Assembly (NCBI RefSeq): GCF_000621865.1
Contig: NZ_JHXE01000001.1
Location: 124,001-188,000 of the forward strand
Reading direction: 5' to 3'
Length of the DNA stretch: 64,000 nt
Origin: Pseudobutyrivibrio sp. MD2005
Lineage (GTDB): Bacteria; Bacillota; Clostridia; Lachnospirales; Lachnospiraceae
A program made the position numbers and the translations under genes. Below, in pieces: positions 7,482 to 16,854 of the stretch (within the stretch, counting starts at the first letter, position 1; the number at the start of each line of letters is the position of its first letter). Below the pieces are notes generated by a model. It was not told where the DNA came from, did not search any database, and was given only the letters and a program-made list of their open reading frames with translations.

Positions 7482-10400
7482 ATGAAATATGATGCATTTA
7501 TTAGCTACAGACATTTAGAGCGGGATATGTATGTGGCAAAAAAAGTTCACAAAGCGTTAGAGACTACCAAGATTCCTAGGAAGATTCAAAAGGAAATTGG
7601 TCGTAAAAGAATAAATAGAGTATTCAGGGATCAGGAGGAGCTTCCAATCGGTAGCGACCTTGGTTCGAACATCGAGGCAGCCCTTAGGGAGGCGGCCTTT
7701 CTTGTGGTTATATGTTCACCACAGACAAAGGATTCTTATTGGGTTATGAAGGAAATCGACACCTTCATTTCTATGCACGGCAGAGAAAATGTTTTGGCAG
7801 TGTTGGTTGATGGAGAGCCTGCCGATTCATTTCCACCACAGTTGCTCGCTGATGAAGCAGGCAGGCCAGTGGAGCCACTTGCAGCTGATGTCAGAGGCGA
7901 ATCCAAATCAGAAGTAAGACACAAGCTTAAGACCGAGACACTTCGTTTGGCTGCATCTATTTTGCACGTAGATTATGATGATTTAAAGCAAAGACACAGA
8001 GAGCGTCAGATGCGTCGCAATGTCACCATTGCAGCAGGTATCGCAACTGTCGCTGTCGCTTTTGGCGTTTATAATGCCTACAATCTTTCCAAGATTAATG
8101 CTGAATATCAGCAAAAGCTTATCAATGAATCAAAAGTGCTGGCTGCCACATCTCTTGATATTTTAGAAGCAGGAGACACCAAAACAGCAGCCCTTGTTGC
8201 AATGGAAGGTCTATCTACAGAGGAAAACAAGCGTCCATATGTGGCAGATGATGTTTACGCACTTTCGCAGGCACTTGGCACTTATAATCTTGGGCTTGAT
8301 TTGTCCCACGATTTAAAGCTTTCACATGATGTAAATGTTTCGGATTTTGCTGTCAATGAAGACGGTACTAAAGTAGTATCAGTTGATTTCAACAACAAGC
8401 TATATATCTGGAATTTGGATAATGGCGAGTGTACCTTCAAAAGGCCTGTAGATATTATTAACGAAACTGATGATAAAGTTATCGCTGTAGGATTTTCAGG
8501 CGACACAATTGTTGCAGTCACCAACAATTACATTAGAGGATTCAAAGACAACGGCGAAATAGTATACGAACGTAAGCAGGATGAAAGTATTACATTTGCA
8601 AAAATAAGCAAGTCTGGTAAGTATATTGCAGCTAAAATAAATGCCTATGACAAGAAAACATATGAGCAGCATGAATATGTACAAATGATTGATGCTGCTA
8701 CTGGTGAGCCAGGCAAAAAATACGAGAATCAGACAGATGTAACCTATGGCGCTGAAATGAACTTCACAAAAGATAATTCAAAGCTTTTGATAGAGCATCT
8801 GCCAGGTAATGATGATGTGCAGAATTATGTATCCATTATCGATTTAGAATCAGGTAACATAGTCGATGTCCCAGTAGAAGGTGGAGCTGTTGTCAACATC
8901 ATTGAAACAAGAGATGGTGACATGGCAGCTGCAAGCATGAGCTACAGTGCGATGCTCGCAGGTGAAAATGCGCCAGTGCATGTTTATAAATGTGATATCA
9001 ATACTGGTGAAGTAAAGTGGACAAAGGATGTTGATTATATCGGAGGACCTCTCAATACCAGCTATAGTTATTTAGGCTCAAGAGTCCTTGAACTCGATGG
9101 CCAGGAATATAATCAGCTTATGTTTAATGGTTCTAAAAAGCTGTATGTTTTAGACCTTGAAACTGGCGAAAGCATTAATGAAATTACCACAAATGCTTAT
9201 ATTCAAAACTATATGATGAGCGCCAGCAGCAATCTGTTATTTGTTGGAACAGCTGACGGTAAGCTCACATTCTACGATGCACTAACTGGTGATATATCTG
9301 AAGAAGTCGATGTAGATAAGGGCAATTCTTTAGTAGATTTTGATATTGAGAATGGTGTTTTTGTATCCTCTGGATTTAGAAGCCCAGAACTGACAGTTAT
9401 GCGTTTTATAACGGACGAGGATTACATAGTTAAGTACGAAATGGAGACTGGTTTTTACGGCGGAGCTGTAAGCAGCCCTTCAGGAGACACTTACGTACTT
9501 CAAACAGTAGATAGTGCTTCAGATAATAAATACATTTTTAGAGTATTTGAAACTGCAACTGGTAAAGAAATTGGTCAGATAGAAGTAGATGATGGCAGAT
9601 ATGGCAAGCTGTCTTACATTGATGAAGACACAATTGTAATACCTACATACACAGGTAAGGTAATCTACTATTCAATAAGTGATAAAAAGACGGAAATAGT
9701 GGAGATAGATGAGGATGTAATCAGCATCGAACTCGGCGTATCTACCAATGGAAAATATATTGTATTTGGAAACGACAAATACTATGTAATTGACGTGGAA
9801 GCTCGTAAGATAGTTTATCAGGGCGATGCAGATTTCCATTTCTGGACTGCAGCTATTTCCAATGACGGCGAGACAATTTATGGTGTAGACGTCTACGGCA
9901 AATCATACAAGATTAACGCCAAAAAAGGTAAGACAAAAGAAATTTTCAAAAAGTATAACGTAAATACGATAGTGACCAGCCAAAACGACAACGAAATAGC
10001 AGTCGCATGTACTGATGGATTACTTAGAGTAATAAACGCTGAAACTGGTGACGTTGAAAATGAGATTGAATATTATGGTGACCAGTATTCATTTATTCAG
10101 TTCTCTCAGGACAATAATCAGCTTTTCCTTCAGGGAGACGATTTATATTTCCGTATATACGATAGGGCTGCAGAAAAAAATGTTCTTTTGATGAATGAAC
10201 AGATAAATGATGTGCTATACACTTGCTATGATGAAGATAATAACAGACTATCAATCTGCAATTACTATGATATGTACATTATTGATTTGAACACATACGG
10301 TTTCCTTGACTATGCAGAATACGGCAGATTGTACATTCCACAGTCCCAAACAATTGTCAGTGCATACGGAAGAAGCATGACCGAATTCAAGGTTAAAAAT

Positions 10401-10487
10401 CAGGATGACCTGGTTAAAAAAGTAAAAGAAAGATTTGGCGATGCCAAGCTTACAGAATTCCAGAGATTAAAATATCTGGTTAATTAA
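7482..10487 (+). CDS. TIR-domain membrane protein with C-terminal beta-propeller
   Basis: About 1001 residues from the ATG at 7482, chosen over 7467 because GAGGG lies 8 nt upstream. Residues 1-140 form a TIR domain (start MKYDAFISYRH, FRDQEELPIGSDL at 48-60, LVVICSP at 74-80, SYWVMKEI at 85-92); Glu91 occupies the place of the catalytic glutamate in NAD-cleaving TIR domains. A single transmembrane helix (about 181-200, TIAAGIATVAVAFGVY) is preceded by an Arg-rich cytoplasmic stretch. The remaining 800 residues contain repeated WD40/PQQ-like blades (YIWNLDNGE, VIDVEARK, RVINAETGD). Topology suggests an internal TIR and an external propeller sensor. It is the first gene of a promoter- and terminator-bounded operon. 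TIR-WD40 fusions are known; NADase activity is not shown. Confidence 0.87.
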   Translation: MKYDAFISYRHLERDMYVAKKVHKALETTKIPRKIQKEIGRKRINRVFRDQEELPIGSDLGSNIEAALREAAFLVVICSPQTKDSYWVMKEIDTFISMHGRENVLAVLVDGEPADSFPPQLLADEAGRPVEPLAADVRGESKSEVRHKLKTETLRLAASILHVDYDDLKQRHRERQMRRNVTIAAGIATVAVAFGVYNAYNLSKINAEYQQKLINESKVLAATSLDILEAGDTKTAALVAMEGLSTEENKRPYVADDVYALSQALGTYNLGLDLSHDLKLSHDVNVSDFAVNEDGTKVVSVDFNNKLYIWNLDNGECTFKRPVDIINETDDKVIAVGFSGDTIVAVTNNYIRGFKDNGEIVYERKQDESITFAKISKSGKYIAAKINAYDKKTYEQHEYVQMIDAATGEPGKKYENQTDVTYGAEMNFTKDNSKLLIEHLPGNDDVQNYVSIIDLESGNIVDVPVEGGAVVNIIETRDGDMAAASMSYSAMLAGENAPVHVYKCDINTGEVKWTKDVDYIGGPLNTSYSYLGSRVLELDGQEYNQLMFNGSKKLYVLDLETGESINEITTNAYIQNYMMSASSNLLFVGTADGKLTFYDALTGDISEEVDVDKGNSLVDFDIENGVFVSSGFRSPELTVMRFITDEDYIVKYEMETGFYGGAVSSPSGDTYVLQTVDSASDNKYIFRVFETATGKEIGQIEVDDGRYGKLSYIDEDTIVIPTYTGKVIYYSISDKKTEIVEIDEDVISIELGVSTNGKYIVFGNDKYYVIDVEARKIVYQGDADFHFWTAAISNDGETIYGVDVYGKSYKINAKKGKTKEIFKKYNVNTIVTSQNDNEIAVACTDGLLRVINAETGDVENEIEYYGDQYSFIQFSQDNNQLFLQGDDLYFRIYDRAAEKNVLLMNEQINDVLYTCYDEDNNRLSICNYYDMYIIDLNTYGFLDYAEYGRLYIPQSQTIVSAYGRSMTEFKVKNQDDLVKKVKERFGDAKLTEFQRLKYLVN

Positions 10488-10499
10488 CAGGGGGATAAT

Positions 10500-11405
10500 G
10501 TGAAGATACTAGTTCTTATAGTGGCGCAGATATTGGCAGGAGTTACTGCAGTTACGCAAGTTCCAGAAGATATGCTAGCAGATGCCAATCTCCAGCCAAC
10601 ATCAGCCTACGAACAGATGCTGGTTGAGTACGATGATTCTGGCACATTTTATGACAATAACGGGCTTGATAGGAACAACGAGGTATATCGATGGGGTGCA
10701 GCAGTCACTTCACTTTATGCATATCTTGAAAATGGAAGCCCTAAGTACTTGGCTGGCCATGAAGTAGACGACAGCATTTATGATGACACAGTTACATTTT
10801 TAGCCCAAGCCTGGAACATTACAGATAGAACATCTGCAGAAGAGGTAATAGACAGAGTTCTTACAAATGGCCATAATGCAAAATGCAATCAGGCCATCAA
10901 AGAAGAATCCGATATCAAGGCTCTGATTAAGGCCATTAAAAGAGACTTTGGTGATGATTTCACCTACGAGGATGCCTTGACCATAGACGAGGATTACTTC
11001 AAGGAAAACGAAATAGATACTTCCGAATTTTATAGAGTAAAGGGCGCTGCCTGCGCCTATGTAAGATTTGGGAACGACTGCTTAAAGGGATATGATTACA
11101 TCAGATTAATAAGAGTAATCACATTTAGTTATCAGATAGGGTATCTTACAAAGGAAGAGCACGACCAGCTAATATACAATATAGACATTGCATTACAGCA
11201 ACAATATTCTAGTTTCAAAGATATTCATGAATGTTATTATTACGGCGAAATGTTTAGACTTGGAACAAAAGATAGACAATCAACATCATTAATTAATGAT
11301 ATTGTCAAAGCGATAAGCGAAATGACCGACGAGAGATACTACACTAAGATTGAAAAGCGCTTTGAAAAAGAAATCAGCTTTAATAGTGCAAGTATGGAGG
11401 AATGA
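10500..11405 (+). CDS. DUF1266-like extracytoplasmic protein
   Basis: A 301-residue protein starting at GTG 10500 behind a GGGGG site, 12 nt after the TIR gene. A hydrophobic N-terminus (VLIVAQILAGVTAV) looks like a signal peptide or anchor and lacks a lipobox. The body shows the pattern of DUF1266 proteins: an early Trp/Tyr-rich helix, an AWNIT segment, a conserved GAACAYVRFG and YDYIRLIRV stretch followed by YQIGYLTKEEH and a final helix with YYYGEMFRLG. The next gene carries a diverged version of the same pattern, so the pair probably arose by duplication. Function unknown; the operon suggests it works with the TIR protein. Confidence 0.7.
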   Translation: MKILVLIVAQILAGVTAVTQVPEDMLADANLQPTSAYEQMLVEYDDSGTFYDNNGLDRNNEVYRWGAAVTSLYAYLENGSPKYLAGHEVDDSIYDDTVTFLAQAWNITDRTSAEEVIDRVLTNGHNAKCNQAIKEESDIKALIKAIKRDFGDDFTYEDALTIDEDYFKENEIDTSEFYRVKGAACAYVRFGNDCLKGYDYIRLIRVITFSYQIGYLTKEEHDQLIYNIDIALQQQYSSFKDIHECYYYGEMFRLGTKDRQSTSLINDIVKAISEMTDERYYTKIEKRFEKEISFNSASMEE

Positions 11406-11410
11406 TATAA

Positions 11411-13318
11411 ATGAAAAAGAGATTTACAAGACTTACAGCATTAGCCTTAGCGGGCCTTATGCTAGTAGGTTGTGGCGGAGGAAAAGATGCCGCATCTAAG
11501 GAAAAGGAAAGCACCAAGGAAGAAGCTAAGGTAGAGATTCCATTAGTAGACGAGTCTTTTAAGGATGCTACAGAAAGTGATGTCAGTAATGATCTTATCA
11601 GATGGCTCTTAGCAGCCAATGCTGTTGAGATTGAGGGCCAAGGCTTAGACTGGCAGAGAATTGGTGGAGCAAGACCAGACACAGTGGACCTCGACACAGT
11701 AGAAGATTATCTTTCATTGCATTCTGCAAAAAGCAAAGATAAAGCCATTGAAAAGGTGGAAGAGCTTGTAAAGGCTGAGTACGACGATTCATCTGAAAGA
11801 GCTTATAATCTTGGAACTGCAGAAGGTATTTTGGCAGCTAGCTATTGCTCAAACGATATGGATTTTGATGAGTATTTAATGCATGCTGTTCCAGTTTCTA
11901 AAATGATTCAGCAGGACTTCGAAAGCTTTGATGACTACGGTGACAATTACGTTGCAGGTTACATGACCCATGTTGGCGAGGGCGAATTTGGTGATATTGC
12001 CTCTATCGGATACAGAGAAGTCGCTCAGCAGGAATTTGTTGGTTTAGCAAGATTTTACGATGAAGCCTATGCAATAGACTTTGACATGGAACTTACAAAA
12101 GAAGCATACTCAACATTTTTTGATGATATGCCAAAGAAAGCAGATGTAGATGCTATCAAAAGCAAGGACCCAGAATTTGTATTAGCTTATATCGCCCCAA
12201 AGGAATTAGGAGATAATCCTAAATCTGGAAACATCGAAATTGATGGTGATGTTTATCACATGCCATTTACAATTAAGCAATTTATGGACAATGGCTGGAA
12301 GGTAAAAGATGCACCTGATGAATTAGCTACAAACAGGGAAGATGATGTTACATTAAAGCGTAAAGGCAAGACAATTACTGTAACTACAAGCGCTCTTAGA
12401 GCACAATATACTCAGGTAGAATATGGACTTGTTGAAGAAATTAATACTGTAAAAATGGGCAGTGTAGACGTTGTACTTCCTGGAGACATAAAGGAAGGCA
12501 AATCTTTTGACAAAGTAGTAAAGACACTCAAGAAATACGGTATTACTAACGGCGTCAAAGACGACGGAGTAAAAGCTTCAATCACTTCAGCAGCCCACAA
12601 CATGAGTGATGTCACAATCACAGAAGACGATGGAAAAGTAGGAAGCTTCTCGATTTTTGCAACACTTGTAGGTAGAGAAGGCAATCTGGAAAACTATTAT
12701 GAGATACTTACAGAAGACGAAGAATTCTACAATTATTCTCATGCAATGTCTCTTCGAGCAAAGACATACAAATATCGCCCAGAGGCTGAAGGTGCAGCAG
12801 AGTCAGATGTAGAGATGTCGGATAACCTGGATGATTTTACTCTCCAGATTGATGGAAGAGTGGTAGCCCTTCCTCTTTCTTATCAGCAACTAGTTGATAT
12901 GGGATTTGAATTTGAAGATGGCGCTGACACTGTAGTTCCTGCCGGAGAAGAATTCGAGTTTTCTGGCTACTACTTAGGCAACGAGTACAGCAAGATGAAC
13001 TTTGGTGTTGTTAACTATTCAGAGGAAGACATGGCCCTTAGCGACTTAGATGTACAGTATGTTCGCGCTACAATGTTTGGCTGGAACCAGTACGAGGACT
13101 ACCCATTCATTATTTCTCAGGGCGCAGAGCTTGAAATCTACAATCTCGAAGATTTAGAGGAAATGTATGGCCCACTTGAGAAGAGCGGCGATACTTATGA
13201 TAATGGCTATGTTACATTAGACTATTATGAATATAAAAGTGATGCAGGCTGGTATATCTTCTGGATTCAGCCAGAAGGAATGCTATCAGGAATTGAAGTA
13301 AACAAGTATATGAAATAA
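11411..13318 (+). CDS. Large DUF1266-like lipoprotein
   Basis: A 635-residue predicted lipoprotein with lipobox LVGC (Cys21), followed by a Lys/Glu-rich linker. Residues about 45-235 carry a DUF1266-like helical region (LIRWLLAANAVEIEGQGLDW, then AYNLGTAEGILAASYCSNDMD, then GYREVAQQEFVGLARFYDEAY), related to the upstream gene. The C-terminal 380 residues hold two similar beta-rich modules, each beginning with a statement-like segment (IDGDVYHMPFTIKQFMDNGW near 277; IDGRVVALPLSYQQLVDMGF near 475). Such duplicated modules occur in many Lachnospiraceae lipoproteins. It lies 5 nt after the preceding stop and ends the operon before a strong terminator. Confidence 0.75.
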   Translation: MKKRFTRLTALALAGLMLVGCGGGKDAASKEKESTKEEAKVEIPLVDESFKDATESDVSNDLIRWLLAANAVEIEGQGLDWQRIGGARPDTVDLDTVEDYLSLHSAKSKDKAIEKVEELVKAEYDDSSERAYNLGTAEGILAASYCSNDMDFDEYLMHAVPVSKMIQQDFESFDDYGDNYVAGYMTHVGEGEFGDIASIGYREVAQQEFVGLARFYDEAYAIDFDMELTKEAYSTFFDDMPKKADVDAIKSKDPEFVLAYIAPKELGDNPKSGNIEIDGDVYHMPFTIKQFMDNGWKVKDAPDELATNREDDVTLKRKGKTITVTTSALRAQYTQVEYGLVEEINTVKMGSVDVVLPGDIKEGKSFDKVVKTLKKYGITNGVKDDGVKASITSAAHNMSDVTITEDDGKVGSFSIFATLVGREGNLENYYEILTEDEEFYNYSHAMSLRAKTYKYRPEAEGAAESDVEMSDNLDDFTLQIDGRVVALPLSYQQLVDMGFEFEDGADTVVPAGEEFEFSGYYLGNEYSKMNFGVVNYSEEDMALSDLDVQYVRATMFGWNQYEDYPFIISQGAELEIYNLEDLEEMYGPLEKSGDTYDNGYVTLDYYEYKSDAGWYIFWIQPEGMLSGIEVNKYMK

Positions 13319-13322
13319 GATT

Positions 13323-13353
13323 AAGGCCAGTAGTTTGATAAACTACTGGCCTT
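13323..13353 (+). terminator. Terminator of the TIR operon
   Basis: A perfect GC-containing hairpin (AAGGCCAGTAGTTT paired with AAACTACTGGCCTT, 4-nt or smaller loop) 4 nt after the stop codon. The downstream T content is modest (CTTGGTTTAT). Confidence 0.8.
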
Positions 13354-13384
13354 GGTTTATACATATTATAAATATAATTCTATA

Positions 13385-13561
13385 TTAGGAACAATTCATA
13401 CTCATAGCCACTTGCGTAGCAGGTGGTGTAACCCCTTTATAATTGTCATAAATACGTTTTAAATCTGTAGCTAAGAATCCTGGAAAGCATACACATAACG
13501 TATCAAAATCCATCCCACAGCTACACATTGCCTCAACGGCTCTCACATCCTGCTCCTTCAT
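13385..13561 (-). CDS. Small cysteine-containing protein (58 aa), unknown
   Basis: A 58-codon ORF on the minus strand, convergent with the TIR operon. The protein begins MKEQDVRAVEAMCSCGMDFD and continues with a CVCFPGF motif, a helical ATDLKRIYDNYKGV segment and a C-terminal cysteine (MSMNCS). It has five cysteines in total, with C-S-C and C-V-C pairs. A strong purine-rich ribosome binding site (AAAAGGGGGT) lies about 6 nt before the ATG. The arrangement of a short helix, a turn and a second helix could be a small helix-turn-helix or a metal-binding peptide, but I recognise no family. The ORF is too short for gene finders with a 60-codon cut-off and may have been missed elsewhere. Confidence 0.65.
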   Translation of the reverse strand: MKEQDVRAVEAMCSCGMDFDTLCVCFPGFLATDLKRIYDNYKGVTPPATQVAMSMNCS

Positions 13562-13677
13562 AATTGCTACCCCCTTTTACAATGCTAAATACTATATCTA
13601 GCAAGAACTTGTATATAAGTATAACAATATCTTGTGAAAAAGCTATGACAAAATTTTGAAAAATGAGGCTAATCTTA

Positions 13678-13705
13678 TAAAGAATTTATTCTTTTCATCC
13701 GACAT
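13678..13705 (+). promoter_or_regulatory. Possible sigma-28-like promoter
   Basis: TAAA (13678) followed after 16 bp by TCCGACAT (13698-13705) resembles the motility sigma-28 consensus (TAAA, 15 bp, GCCGATAA), though it is weaker than the flagellin promoter at 21120. It lies 35 bp before the start codon at 13741. Confidence 0.4.
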
Positions 13706-13740
13706 ATAAAATGTAAACGAAAATACCGTGGAGGAACTGT

Positions 13741-16713
13741 ATGCAAATTGAAGGACTAAAGGTAACGGATTACATTAAAACAGAAGGGGCCGACAGCCAA
13801 GGATATGGCGTAGGTACCAGCGGTATCAAGGATGATAAAAAAGCAAATCAAAATATAGAGTTAAGATCTATTACAGTAGAAAATGCATTTTATGATAATA
13901 GGGGAAAGAGGACTGATGAAGAATTTGCCAAGGAGGTAAATGAGGCATCAGCTCTTGGTATGTCCACAGTTGAGAAGGTAAAGAATATTGAGCGTGGTTG
14001 GGATGAAGAAGCAACTGCAAAGGTAAGCGAAGATGGACATAGCCCAATGGACATGGAAACGGATGCCCTTGTTACAGTAGTGGATGAAATCAAAATGAAC
14101 TTGGCTAAGGGCGGCAAAGATATCAGCAAAATGGGAGGCCTTGATGCAGATGAGATAGAAGCAATGACAGGCTCAGTGGCACAGGCTGTTGAAATGACAC
14201 GTGGCCTTGCTGATACACTTCCAGTAGAAACGCAGGCATACCTTGTAAAAAATGAATTAGAGCCAACAATTTCTAATATATATAATGCTACATATTCGGC
14301 TCCAGTGAATGAAAAAGGCACTGGAGAGATGAATGACGAAGACATAATTGGTCTTCTTGAAAAATTAGGAGATAAGCTAGATTCACTTATAGAACAAGTA
14401 GAAAGTGAACAATCAGAGTCTGCGCAAAGACCTATGTCACCAGAAGAGCTAAAGCAAACGGTGGCCACCATGATGAAGCAAGATGTTCCTGTTACGAAGG
14501 AGCATCTTGAGTACATGGTTGAATTGCAGGACTATGAAAAACCTTCGGAAGAAGCTATCGTAAATGCGATAGATGATATTGTGGCTGAGGGAAAAGAGCC
14601 TGTAGACGCATATCTTGTGCCTGGCTATTCTTTAATGGACAAGGCAAGAATGACATTTGATGAAGTGATGGGGATGGATGCAAATTCCCTTCCAACAATC
14701 ACCGCCCAGAGACAGCTTGTTGAAATTCAACTAACAATGACTGTTCAGTCTACATTTACCATGATGAAAAATGGTATAGAGGTGAATACTCGTGACCTAT
14801 CTGATTTATTAGACAAGCTGAAATTACAGGAAAACAATCTGCTCCAAATTCTTATGAGAGCAGGTAATAAAGAAGCTACCAATGCAAATGTAAATCTGTT
14901 CAAGCAGGTTATGAATGAGATGGCAGATATTAATTCTGCCCCTGCAGCAATGCTTGGAAGATTTTCTAATATCAATGCTGAAACATTCTCGTATGTACAT
15001 GAGGTAAGCGTATCTGTAAAGGCAGAGTATACACGTATGGAAATGACATATGAGGCAGTAGGAACGGAGGTAAGAACTGACCTTGGCGATAGCATGAATA
15101 AGGCATTCCAAAATGTGGATGATATTTTGGCTGATTTAGATATTGACGCAACCGATTCTAGTCAGAAGGCTGTGCGAGTTCTTGCATATAATCAGATGGA
15201 GATAACAGCTGAATCTGTCACTACAATGCAGGCAAGCACAGAAATGGTAGCCAGAACATTCAAGAGCATGACACCAGCCGTAGTAGCAGAAATGATTAAG
15301 CGCGGAGATAATCCTCTTGATATGACAATGGCAGACTTAAAGGCAAAAGCAGAGGAAATCAAGGCAGAAATTGGAAGCACATCTGACGATGAGAGCTTTG
15401 CGAAATTCCTGTGGAAGGCAGAGCACAATTCTGAAATAACAGAGGCAGAACGAGATGCATTTGTTGGTGTGTACAGACTTCTTCACCAAGTGGAAAAGTC
15501 TGATGGCGCAGCGATAGGTGCGTTGATAAGTCAGGGCGTAGAAGTTACTATGCGAAATCTGATGACTGCAGTGCGCTCAAGCAAGCATACAGGACAGGAT
15601 TATAAAATCAATGATAAATTTGGTCAGCTTGATGAGATGGTTGTTCGAGATCTTTCCATCACTGAGCAGATTGAAAAGGTGTTCCTAACAGATAGATGTC
15701 GTGATGCAAAAGAGGCTATGACACCAGCTAAGATGGCAAAGCTTGGCGAAGATGAGATTATGGCTATGAACCCAGATGAATTAGCAACAGCTATGGAAGA
15801 AGCTGTTGATGAGGAATCTGAGATTGCTTACAACAAGTATGTGAGCGCCCAGCTTAAGGAGGCAGTGGCAGCTGAAGAAAGATACACAGCCATTTTAGAT
15901 GAGTACAATCTTCCTCATTCACCAAATATGATTGCAGCGGTAGAGGCACTTGTGGAAAACAATGGTAAGGTGATGAAGGATCTATTCCAGAAGGCTTCTA
16001 GCCAGAGAATGGAAGTGATGAATGAAAGAGAATCCTCAGTAGATAGCTCATTAGAAGCTATGGATATTGAAGATTTAATCAACTTAGCCTACTCTCGTTT
16101 TGAGGAAGCTTGCCACATACCAGAAGACATGGCCGAGGCTCAGGAAGCATTGGGAACACTTGCTGAAAATGTCATGAAGACCATGATAGAGACAGAAGAT
16201 GTGCGCACTATCGATATGGATGGAATGAAGATGGTGGTGCAGCAGGCTAAGGCAATGCAACAGATGGCTACATCAGGCGAAACTTATCATATACCAATGA
16301 TGATTGCAGAAGAAGCTGGGACTATGAGCCTCAGAATTGTGCGAGGAAATGGCGAGGCAGGTTTAGTCAAGATGGCACTTTACATGGAATCTACAGGAAC
16401 AATATCTACCTCATTTAGATATGAAGCAGGCGAGGTGCATGCATCTGTTGAGTGCGAGACTGCACAGATGAGAGAGATGTTTGCAAGCCAGGCATCTAAG
16501 ATTTCTGAAATCATGCAAGAGCAAACAGGCTTTATGTTTAGCTTTAGCTTTACACAATCTATAGGCATTAGTGCTTCAGATATCTACAATTGGAATCTTG
16601 GTAATTTTGCCGTAGCAGACGATGTCACAAAAGCAAAAGAAAATGAGATACAGACCGAAGCGCTTTATGGAATAGCGAGAGGATATATAGATGTAATCGC
16701 TGAGCTATTCTAA
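13741..16713 (+). CDS. DUF6240-type large protein, possible flagellar hook-length control relative
   Basis: A 990-residue acidic, Met/Glu/Ala-rich, mostly helical protein without signal peptide or membrane segment. I associate it with the DUF6240 family known from Lachnospiraceae, mainly from its start (MQIEGLKVTDYIK) and the long series of helical repeats. The last 130 residues are beta-rich (GTMSLRIVRGNGEAGLVKMAL, then TGTISTSFRYEAGEVHASVE) and recall the C-terminal domain of FliK hook-length regulators. That resemblance, a possible sigma-28-like promoter 35 bp upstream and the nearby flagellin and fliS suggest a motility role. This is an inference. The start has a GTGGAGG site 6 nt upstream. 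Confidence 0.6.
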   Translation: MQIEGLKVTDYIKTEGADSQGYGVGTSGIKDDKKANQNIELRSITVENAFYDNRGKRTDEEFAKEVNEASALGMSTVEKVKNIERGWDEEATAKVSEDGHSPMDMETDALVTVVDEIKMNLAKGGKDISKMGGLDADEIEAMTGSVAQAVEMTRGLADTLPVETQAYLVKNELEPTISNIYNATYSAPVNEKGTGEMNDEDIIGLLEKLGDKLDSLIEQVESEQSESAQRPMSPEELKQTVATMMKQDVPVTKEHLEYMVELQDYEKPSEEAIVNAIDDIVAEGKEPVDAYLVPGYSLMDKARMTFDEVMGMDANSLPTITAQRQLVEIQLTMTVQSTFTMMKNGIEVNTRDLSDLLDKLKLQENNLLQILMRAGNKEATNANVNLFKQVMNEMADINSAPAAMLGRFSNINAETFSYVHEVSVSVKAEYTRMEMTYEAVGTEVRTDLGDSMNKAFQNVDDILADLDIDATDSSQKAVRVLAYNQMEITAESVTTMQASTEMVARTFKSMTPAVVAEMIKRGDNPLDMTMADLKAKAEEIKAEIGSTSDDESFAKFLWKAEHNSEITEAERDAFVGVYRLLHQVEKSDGAAIGALISQGVEVTMRNLMTAVRSSKHTGQDYKINDKFGQLDEMVVRDLSITEQIEKVFLTDRCRDAKEAMTPAKMAKLGEDEIMAMNPDELATAMEEAVDEESEIAYNKYVSAQLKEAVAAEERYTAILDEYNLPHSPNMIAAVEALVENNGKVMKDLFQKASSQRMEVMNERESSVDSSLEAMDIEDLINLAYSRFEEACHIPEDMAEAQEALGTLAENVMKTMIETEDVRTIDMDGMKMVVQQAKAMQQMATSGETYHIPMMIAEEAGTMSLRIVRGNGEAGLVKMALYMESTGTISTSFRYEAGEVHASVECETAQMREMFASQASKISEIMQEQTGFMFSFSFTQSIGISASDIYNWNLGNFAVADDVTKAKENEIQTEALYGIARGYIDVIAELF

Positions 16714-16804
16714 ATGATGTTTTATGTATATATTGTTAAAATCCACAAATTTTAAGAAAATTATTGTATAATCAGCTTAAGAAATGGGGAATTAAAAGAA
16801 ATAT

Positions 16805-16846
16805 AACAGCGGTACTTTGCGAATAGCAAAATATCGCTGTTTTTTT
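16805..16846 (+). terminator. Leader terminator upstream of the surface protein gene
   Basis: AACAGCG (16805-16811) and CGCTGTT (16835-16841) enclose 23 bp that themselves fold, with TTTGC pairing GCAAA. The result is a nearly continuous 16-bp stem with one mismatch, then a run of seven T. It ends only 8 bp before the ATG at 16855. It may end the upstream transcript or act as an attenuator in the leader of the next gene, since a TATAAT (16767-16772) lies upstream of it. The two half-sites and the 23-bp spacing equal those in the array at 36386-36756. Confidence 0.75.
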
Positions 16847-16854
16847 ATACGGAT

